Assembly (NCBI GenBank): GCA_018814465.1
Contig: JAHIZR010000069.1
Location: 1-11,223 of the forward strand
From: a bacterium
GTDB lineage: Bacteria > Electryoneota > RPQS01
Direction: 5' to 3'
DNA length: 11,223 nt
The notes beneath the pieces were generated by a model that was given only the letters and a program-made list of their open reading frames with translations, had not been told where the DNA came from and did not search any database. Below, piece by piece: positions 4,892 through 11,223 of the stretch. The translations under genes were made by a program, and so were the position numbers. Within the stretch, counting starts at the first letter, position 1. Every line of letters starts with the position of its first letter.

Positions 4892-7800
4892 ATGTTCCTT
4901 CGCAACAGCTTTATTATGCTGACGACACTGCTGATGGTCGCCATCGGCTTTGGACAAACGGCTCCTGATTACCGCTCAATCGTTGAGTGGAACGGGCCGT
5001 ACTTCCATGTGCGTCACGGCTTAAACACGGCAGGCGACTACATTGATTATCAGGTCAATGATCCGCTGCCGCAGTACAGTTCACCCTTCTCCTCGCCCAC
5101 CGCGGTATCTTTGTTCGGGACGGCTTCGACCATGACGATCTTCGTCGTGGATCACGATCAGAATCGTGTGCAGGTCTTCTCGGGCAATATCGATTGGGTT
5201 ATCGAGGATCTGGCTTACTTTGAACCGCCGATCCAAGGCTTGTTCGGCGGCGATGAAATCATGTTCAGCCAGGGCGGTATCGTGCCGGGCAGCGAACGTA
5301 TCATCGTGAACGGAGACTTGCTGGACCGTGTCAACGACGTAACGGGATACAGCCCCAATGACAACGTCTATTCGATTGTCTATACGGGAACCCCGGGTGT
5401 TGGCGGTGTGGTCACTCTTCCGACGGGACGCGCACTTGACGTCGACGACCGGGTACAGGTTGAGTATGCATACTCGACGTCGCCGGCTTCCGCAGGCGTT
5501 GGCGATATCGACTACATCCTTTCGGCTACAACTCCGACCGATATTCCGCTCCAGATGACGCATGCGACTTCATCGCAGGATCCGAATATGAACGATCTGA
5601 CCAGCATCGCGACCCGCTCCTCAGCCAGAGGCGGTCGCGTTGCCGATGTCTATCTGGTCAACGCACTGTCCAACGCGAACGGCAGTTTAGCCAGCTATGA
5701 CCTGACAAATATTTCAGGCACCGGTCAGTTCTCTTGGGTGGATACCTATCCGGGCTATATGCTTCGTCCCTACGATGTGGAAATCGTTACGCTGGCGGCT
5801 AACGTGGATGCTACAGTTGGCGACGGCGCTTTCACGGGAGTGAACACGACTCAAGTTACCGAGTCTATCATTAACCAGAATACTTATCTGGCGCATGATT
5901 ATCTGGTGACATTCTCGTTCGATACATCCTATTCCATGAATGCGGCAGTAACGGATGACAACGAGGAAGTCGATCTGGCCTACAGCGTGGCGACCGGCCG
6001 TCTGCATATGGTATTCACCGAAGACGGTACGGTTGGTAAGAGCATGCAGCACAGCTACAGCGACGATCTCGGCCAAAGCTGGTCGACGCCGCAATCGCTT
6101 TCTCCGGCAACGCATACCGGAGCCAGCGACCGTCCGCGCATCGCGATTGAGGCCTCGGGCAAGATTCACGCAGTTTGGGAATCCGTCTTAGGACAACGCA
6201 ATCTCTATCACTGCGAATCCACCGACGGCGGTTTAACCTGGAGCGTGGCGGAAGATATTTCTGCCGACATCGTTCCGGGAACGGAATCCGCCGCGGCCTA
6301 TGCTAATTTGGTTGTTGATGCTGATGATAACGTGCATTTAGTTTACGCAGGTGATGAGAACTTATATCACGCGATTTATACCGGTGGTTCATGGAGTTCG
6401 TCTACGTTAGTGGCTTCCGGCACCGCCCCCGGCAACTTCTGCGCACCGCATGCGGTGTCGGACGGCGGAACCGGCTTGTTTGTCGCGTTTGTCTCTGATG
6501 TTACCGCACCGGCGGATATCAGCTTTATCCTCTATAACGGAACGGTCTGGGGCAGCAACGACGGCGGTCTGTTCGGCGGCGGCACAACCGACGAAGTGAC
6601 GTCTGATGCAGGTGTTGCCAACGTCAGCGGTCTTACTATCGGCGAAACCATTCCGCTGCCGCAGATCTGCGTAACCGGCGATTCCATCTGGGTTTTCTGG
6701 ATTGGCGATGGTACGGAAGTCTATGGTGTGGACGACGCCGAGATTCGCTACAATCTGATTTCAGCGCTTGACGGTGACTTCACCACCGGTGCCGGAACCA
6801 TTATTAATACAGGCGGTTCCACGGCTCCGGCTCCCTTTGCTGTGACCGTGGGTGCGAACAGAGATATCCATATTGCCTATCCGGTCTATGGCGGCGGCGC
6901 GGGACCGAATCAGGAAGCTTTGAACTATAAGATTTTCGATTATTCGGCGGGTGTATTCGTTCCCGGTGCCGCGGCAGTCGGCCGCGAAATCTTCGAAGGC
7001 GGGGTGGCTAATCAATCCGCCCAGTATCCGCGTCTGATTACTCCCATCGTAGCTGGGCAGACGGTGCCGATGCTGGCTTGTGCGAAGAACTATCCGGGTG
7101 CCGGCATGGGTTCCGGATCGTTTAATGCAACCTTCAAAATCATTGACGGTGTCGTGACGATAACCGATCAGACCGATCAGTCCGTCATCAATAATTTCCG
7201 GGTTTGGACAACGGGTATCACAGATTTATCCGCGATTCCGGGCTTAAGCTTTACTATCACCAACACCTCTTCGGCGATTTCCAGTACGGATGATGTCGAC
7301 GCGACCGAATTTAATCTCGGCGACTCGTTCGTACTTGATGCGACGCCGGGGCAAAAGAACGACCTGCTCTTTATTTCGGATTCCGATGAGCATAAAGTAA
7401 AAGTGATTCGTGCTTACGGTAATATCGATAACTGGGCGGGCGGCGACATGCGTTGGGATATTCCCGGCAAGTCGGATTATTCGCCGGGACAAACCTATGT
7501 GCTTGCCACAACGGGTGACGTTGGATCCTATACCGTTTGGGCCAGTCAGGACTCTGCCGCATGGACAGAAGTTCAGGATCTGAGCATCGCAGGCGCTAAC
7601 GACCGGTACTACGAACTTGATCGCTTCACGAAAGAGCTTCGCTTCGGTGATAACGTTCACGGCGCAATCCCGGATTCGCTGGCGTTTATTCGTGTACGCT
7701 ATGAAGAATCCGTCGATCAGTCGGAATTCGGCGACGGCGGACAGAATTTGGGCGAGCTGAGTTATCCGCGCGGTTTGGCCGTAGCCTGGAATAATCATCT

Positions 7801-9724
7801 CGGACATTATGATGTCTATGTCTGCGATACCGGCAATGACCGCCTGCAAAAATTCGCCTATGACGAAGACACTACCGTTGATCCGAATAACTGGGGCACG
7901 CCGATCTGTACATGGAACGAGGTGACTGATGACACTGATCTGCTGCGCGATCCGCAGGATATTGAAGTAGTCACCTATCAAAACGAAGTCTATCTTGTCG
8001 TAACCGATGCGGCGAATAACCGGATCGTCATCTACAAGGATACCGAAGCCTCGGCAGCAGGCGGCACTACTTCACCCGAATTCTTTGCCGAAACGGGCGA
8101 AGTCGGAACACTACTTGATGAGTGGATCGATCTGCGCGGCTGTGCTGTGGTTCCGGAAGACAGCGGGCTCGTGATTCTGGCAGCTGACGGTGACCGTGAT
8201 ATCATTCAAAAGATTATGAGCCGCGACTGGCTGACCTCGTCCGATGAGGACACTTCCGGTTCGTCTTCCGGCTCTTCTGACTTTACGCTCTCGTTGCGTG
8301 ATGAACTGGACGATGACACACACCTGCTTCTGCAGCCGGGCGTCCGCCGCACAATCCGTATGAATCTGTCGGCTCTGGATTCACTGGTTGCACTGAATGT
8401 ACAGTGTGCCTTTGATACCAGCATGATTACAATCATCAGTATCAATGAAGGCAACCTGTGGAACGGCGAAAGTTTTACCTCCAAGCCGTTCTTCTCAACT
8501 ATTGATAATACGCTCGGCAGCTTCCAGATCAGCACATCGATGGTGGGCGATGGCGATGGCTTGTCAACGGCAGGAACCCGCATCGTGGCCACGATTGTCG
8601 TGGAGGCGAAAGCATCGCTCGTGATTCCATCGGAAGGAACGATTACCTATTCTTCGACTGAAATGCGCGATTCGCAGAATATGATTCTGACGCTGGCGGT
8701 AGAGACCACAATGACACTGCACGGCGGCTATCTGGCCGATATCGCCGCGGACGGCGGATCGCCGGGAAACATACCGCATATGGTTCCCGAACCGGACGGC
8801 AAGATCAATTTCGCCGATGTCAATATCTTTACGCAGGGCTGGAACGGCAACGGCATCATCTTCGATCCACTGGCGGATATCGGTCCCTATGAAGGCACGA
8901 CCGTTCCCGATCTGGTTTCTTTCCCCGATGGTGAAATGAACGCCATGGACCTGCTGGCTCTGCAGACCATGTACGATTGGTATGCCGCCAACAGCAGTGT
9001 AACGCTTTCCGCGCCGGATAACGGTCCGACCAGAAACGGTGCCACGCTGGATGAAAACGGCATCATTGCGGTTGAAGCCCGTCAGAACGCGAACGGCTGG
9101 ACGTTTACGCTCAACGCGCGCGATATTCGGAATCTGATGACCGCTCATCTCTATCTCGAGTTCGATGGAAACGCCGTTATTACTTCGGTCACTGAAGGCG
9201 GCTTCCTGCGCAACGGCGGCAACGCGCTGTTCCTGCACACGGAACGCGGCAATGTCACCGATATTTCGATGGGCCGTCTGAATCCGGAAGATCCGTCCGT
9301 GAGCGGTGACGGCATGCTGGCGACGATCGAAGTCGTTTCCAGTTCACAGGTGCCGACTCTGCGGCTGGTCTATGACTTGCGCAGTCCCGGCAACGGTGTG
9401 ATTGACGCGGGTGACATCGTGGATGCGCCGGTGACGGCAATGCCGCTGCGGTTCTCACTGGAACCCGCTTACCCGAATCCGTTCAACGCGACGACGAACT
9501 TCACGCTGAATATCGCCGAGCTGGCAAATGTCAAGCTGGTCGTGTTCAACCTGCTCGGACAGGAAGTCGCGACGGTTCTGAACCGCGAGTTAACGGCCGG
9601 ACAGCATCGCGTGCTGTGGGAAGCCCGCGCCGATAACGGCACCGCGCTCGTCTCCGGCGTCTACTTCGTGCAGATGGAGACCGTCGGCCATGTTGATGTG
9701 CAGAAGATTGTATTGCTAAGATAA
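4892..9724 (+). CDS. Giant secreted propeller/cohesin/dockerin-like protein with a type IX secretion sorting domain
   Basis: From ATG 4892 the protein has 1610 residues; ATG 4820 or GTG 4808 would lengthen it. It opens with a signal peptide (MFLRNSFIML, ending GFGQ). In order it shows an NHL-like strand (about 67-95, 'FVVDHDQNRVQVF'), a beta module (119-196), and a sialidase-type propeller segment with two Asp boxes (SDDLGQSW at 390-397, STDGGLTW at 443-450). A second NHL-like strand and beta module follow (820-944, including 'ELRFGDNVHG'), then more NHL repeats (about 958-1110, 'VYVCDTGNDRLQKF'). A Ser/Asp linker (1116-1130) leads to a cohesin-like domain (1131-1276), a tandem dockerin-like repeat (1280-1363), a second cohesin-like domain (1390-1515) and the T9SS sorting domain (1521-1610: PAYPNPFN, FNLLGQEV, SGVYFVQ). 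The last targets it for export across the outer membrane and surface attachment. No enzyme active site was recognised. It is the last gene of the four-gene block, and surface binding is the likely role. Confidence 0.8.
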   Translation: MFLRNSFIMLTTLLMVAIGFGQTAPDYRSIVEWNGPYFHVRHGLNTAGDYIDYQVNDPLPQYSSPFSSPTAVSLFGTASTMTIFVVDHDQNRVQVFSGNIDWVIEDLAYFEPPIQGLFGGDEIMFSQGGIVPGSERIIVNGDLLDRVNDVTGYSPNDNVYSIVYTGTPGVGGVVTLPTGRALDVDDRVQVEYAYSTSPASAGVGDIDYILSATTPTDIPLQMTHATSSQDPNMNDLTSIATRSSARGGRVADVYLVNALSNANGSLASYDLTNISGTGQFSWVDTYPGYMLRPYDVEIVTLAANVDATVGDGAFTGVNTTQVTESIINQNTYLAHDYLVTFSFDTSYSMNAAVTDDNEEVDLAYSVATGRLHMVFTEDGTVGKSMQHSYSDDLGQSWSTPQSLSPATHTGASDRPRIAIEASGKIHAVWESVLGQRNLYHCESTDGGLTWSVAEDISADIVPGTESAAAYANLVVDADDNVHLVYAGDENLYHAIYTGGSWSSSTLVASGTAPGNFCAPHAVSDGGTGLFVAFVSDVTAPADISFILYNGTVWGSNDGGLFGGGTTDEVTSDAGVANVSGLTIGETIPLPQICVTGDSIWVFWIGDGTEVYGVDDAEIRYNLISALDGDFTTGAGTIINTGGSTAPAPFAVTVGANRDIHIAYPVYGGGAGPNQEALNYKIFDYSAGVFVPGAAAVGREIFEGGVANQSAQYPRLITPIVAGQTVPMLACAKNYPGAGMGSGSFNATFKIIDGVVTITDQTDQSVINNFRVWTTGITDLSAIPGLSFTITNTSSAISSTDDVDATEFNLGDSFVLDATPGQKNDLLFISDSDEHKVKVIRAYGNIDNWAGGDMRWDIPGKSDYSPGQTYVLATTGDVGSYTVWASQDSAAWTEVQDLSIAGANDRYYELDRFTKELRFGDNVHGAIPDSLAFIRVRYEESVDQSEFGDGGQNLGELSYPRGLAVAWNNHLGHYDVYVCDTGNDRLQKFAYDEDTTVDPNNWGTPICTWNEVTDDTDLLRDPQDIEVVTYQNEVYLVVTDAANNRIVIYKDTEASAAGGTTSPEFFAETGEVGTLLDEWIDLRGCAVVPEDSGLVILAADGDRDIIQKIMSRDWLTSSDEDTSGSSSGSSDFTLSLRDELDDDTHLLLQPGVRRTIRMNLSALDSLVALNVQCAFDTSMITIISINEGNLWNGESFTSKPFFSTIDNTLGSFQISTSMVGDGDGLSTAGTRIVATIVVEAKASLVIPSEGTITYSSTEMRDSQNMILTLAVETTMTLHGGYLADIAADGGSPGNIPHMVPEPDGKINFADVNIFTQGWNGNGIIFDPLADIGPYEGTTVPDLVSFPDGEMNAMDLLALQTMYDWYAANSSVTLSAPDNGPTRNGATLDENGIIAVEARQNANGWTFTLNARDIRNLMTAHLYLEFDGNAVITSVTEGGFLRNGGNALFLHTERGNVTDISMGRLNPEDPSVSGDGMLATIEVVSSSQVPTLRLVYDLRSPGNGVIDAGDIVDAPVTAMPLRFSLEPAYPNPFNATTNFTLNIAELANVKLVVFNLLGQEVATVLNRELTAGQHRVLWEARADNGTALVSGVYFVQMETVGHVDVQKIVLLR

Positions 9725-9751
9725 CTTGTGCGGGATGGACGCATAACAATT

Positions 9752-9788
9752 AAGCGGCGGCCTCGAATGAGACCGCCGCTTTGGTTTT
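9752..9788 (+). terminator. Rho-independent terminator between convergent genes
   Basis: AAGCGGCGG (9752-9760) pairs perfectly with CCGCCGCTT (9773-9781). After a C/A mismatch the inner stem CTC/GAG closes a GAAT loop. The tail TTTGGTTTT (9780-9788) follows. It starts 27 bases after the stop of the giant gene and ends 16 bases before the end of the opposing gene. It clearly serves the + strand and may also limit read-through from the - strand, where the T-tail is poorer. Confidence 0.85.
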
Positions 9789-9804
9789 GCGGGAGGCCGG
9801 GAAA

Positions 9805-11223
9805 TTATTTTACTACAATAAGTTTCTTGATAGCTGAACTCGTGCCAGTAGTGCCCTTAACTAAATACATTCCCGTTGGCAACATGGATACGTCGTATTC
9901 GAGCTGCGTGCTGATGGCTTGTTTCAATTGAAAAAAATCGATCCTTTGACCGAGTAAGTTGTAGACGCCAATGTCGACAACTTGACCGTAGGCCGGAACC
10001 TCAATTTTGAGTGTTACCATGGAATTGACAGGATTGGGGAAGAGTGAGATCTGAAGTTTGTCCGGTATAAACGGCTGAGTATAATCCACCGGCGTAACAA
10101 AACTCGTGTCGCCGGAAATAATCACGGCTTTACCGCGCTCACCTTCTGTGCTCGAATCGTATCCTCCAATCGCAAGGTCATCCACTCCATCACCGTTAAT
10201 ATCACCTATTCCTTCCGCGTTCGTGATGGCAAAGATATTCAATGGTGCTGTTCGACCATAGAAATCAAAAGCAGAATTCGAGCCCATCCAGCGACCGCCC
10301 AAATAGAGGCTGAGCTTCCCCCACCAGGCACACCACGGTGAAATCGCGACAAGATCATCATAGCCATCGTTATTGAAGTCGCCAGCAGAAGACAAGAAGT
10401 GTGCTGATGATGTACATCCCTCGAACGCGAGCTGAAAACCAGGTTCCGGCGACATTTGTGATGAACCCCAATAGATATCTATTACTTCACCCCGACCGAC
10501 AAGTATGTCAGAGCAGCCGTCTCGGTTTAGGTCAGGTTCTATTGTGGCGGGAAAGATATCATGTTCTGGCCATTCATAGTCCGCTAAAGTGTCAGGCTCC
10601 AAGCTCCCGAGGTAAATATAGGCCGTTGCTGGGAAGTCACTCGTGCGGCTCACAAAATCAGATGCGCCATCAGCGTTGATGTCACCAAATGCCACTGGAA
10701 ATGACGACTGGGAACCTACAGCAACACTATGAATGATCCAGTCAGGTTCACTATCCATCGTTTGCCCACCATATAGGATTTCACCATAGTCCAAGGGAAT
10801 CTGATGGTAGATGAATAGATCATCATAGCCATCTCCATTGAAATCCAATCGCTCTCCTGAATTGCCAGTGAAAGGAAAAACACGATGTTCTCCTAAAAGC
10901 GAGAATGAAAAGTCCACTTCTTCATCCGCATCCGGCCCTCCGAAGTAGATTTCATAGGTGCGAGAATACATTGCCCCGCCCAACGGTTTAAAAGCGATAT
11001 ACCAGTCCGTGAATCCATCCCCGTTCAAATCACCGCAAGTGAAACCGTAAAAATACTCCATCATCCGGTCGGGATCCAGAATCCAAGTTTGATAGGGATT
11101 CGGGTCGGGAGGATTGCCGCCGTGGAAGAACTCCAGCACAGCATGATTCGGGGGATCAGGCGGCCAATCGCCGGTTCCCAGCACGGCCCAATCGGCATAG
11201 CCGTCCTCATTCTGGTCCCCCAG
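9805..11223 (-). CDS. FG-GAP (integrin alpha-like) beta-propeller protein with a T9SS sorting domain, 5' end outside window
   Basis: The frame is open to the window edge, so 472 residues are visible. The GTG at 11184 is not needed as a start, since the coding pattern continues above it (DQNEDGYADW). Seven calcium-loop motifs of D-x-N/D-x-D-G-xx-D type occur at residues about 3, 65, 127, 182, 231, 282 and 342, spaced 49-62 apart. Examples are GDLNGDGFTD, LDFNGDGYDD and GDINGDGVDD. Each lies near an edge strand like 'EIYFGG' or 'EILYGG' followed by an acidic turn. This is the FG-GAP/VCBS propeller pattern, and seven loops could make a full seven-bladed ring. Residues 389-472 are a T9SS sorting domain: LFPNPVNS, VYNLLGQRI, LPTGMYLV, with a KKLIVVK end. 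The protein should be secreted and displayed. Its G+C looks lower than that of the + strand genes. Confidence 0.85.
   Translation of the reverse strand: MGDQNEDGYADWAVLGTGDWPPDPPNHAVLEFFHGGNPPDPNPYQTWILDPDRMMEYFYGFTCGDLNGDGFTDWYIAFKPLGGAMYSRTYEIYFGGPDADEEVDFSFSLLGEHRVFPFTGNSGERLDFNGDGYDDLFIYHQIPLDYGEILYGGQTMDSEPDWIIHSVAVGSQSSFPVAFGDINADGASDFVSRTSDFPATAYIYLGSLEPDTLADYEWPEHDIFPATIEPDLNRDGCSDILVGRGEVIDIYWGSSQMSPEPGFQLAFEGCTSSAHFLSSAGDFNNDGYDDLVAISPWCAWWGKLSLYLGGRWMGSNSAFDFYGRTAPLNIFAITNAEGIGDINGDGVDDLAIGGYDSSTEGERGKAVIISGDTSFVTPVDYTQPFIPDKLQISLFPNPVNSMVTLKIEVPAYGQVVDIGVYNLLGQRIDFFQLKQAISTQLEYDVSMLPTGMYLVKGTTGTSSAIKKLIVVK

Noticed and set aside
7244..7981. Long antisense open frame (245 residues) on the - strand
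   Set aside because: It lies wholly inside the giant + strand gene, whose frame shows clear domains. The antisense product has no recognisable domain or signal and is a by-product of codon bias.
8564..9238. Antisense open frame (224 residues) opposite the cohesin/dockerin-like region
   Set aside because: It is a shadow of the strongly supported + strand coding frame, with basic, low-information composition and no start context.

Overview
The window is bacterial and mostly protein-coding. It looks like a Gram-negative member of the Fibrobacteres-Chlorobi-Bacteroidetes (FCB) superphylum or one of its candidate phyla. Two convergent genes end in type IX secretion (T9SS) C-terminal sorting domains of the 'YPNPFN...NLLGQEV...SGVYFV' kind. 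Around them are secreted beta-propellers, FN3, cohesin-like and dockerin-like modules and lipoproteins, a repertoire typical of uncultured FCB lineages such as KSB1, Zixibacteria, Marinimicrobia or Cloacimonetes. The exact phylum cannot be decided from this sequence.

Layout. Positions 1-321 hold the 3' end of a probable saccharopine-dehydrogenase-like oxidoreductase. A TolB-like secreted propeller protein follows 19 bases later (341-1384), probably in the same transcript. Positions 1385-1905 are a gene-free interval with a short heptamer array, two rho-independent terminators with near-identical 3' halves, and two C-tract inverted repeats. Then comes a compact four-gene block on the + strand: an outer-membrane beta-barrel-like protein with an extra C-terminal domain (1906-3282), a small Ig-like lipoprotein overlapping it by 4 bases (3279-3668), an FN3-FN3-cohesin lipoprotein (3687-4802), and a 1610-residue T9SS cargo protein (4892-9724). 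A strong hairpin terminator at 9752-9788 closes the block. The - strand carries a convergent gene (9805 to beyond 11223) for an FG-GAP (integrin-alpha-like) propeller that also ends in a T9SS sorting domain. Its 5' end lies outside the window.

How the parts may work together. The four-gene block reads as one cell-surface assembly. The giant protein has NHL-type and Asp-box propeller segments, a Ser/Asp linker, a cohesin-like domain, a tandem dockerin-like repeat, a second cohesin-like domain and the T9SS signal. The neighbouring lipoprotein ends in a cohesin-like domain. A reasonable inference is that the large secreted protein is held at the surface, or polymerised, through non-cellulosomal cohesin-dockerin-type contacts with the lipoprotein, while the barrel protein supplies an outer-membrane component. 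This is not established. No glycoside hydrolase, rRNA, tRNA, CRISPR array, transposase or phage gene was seen.
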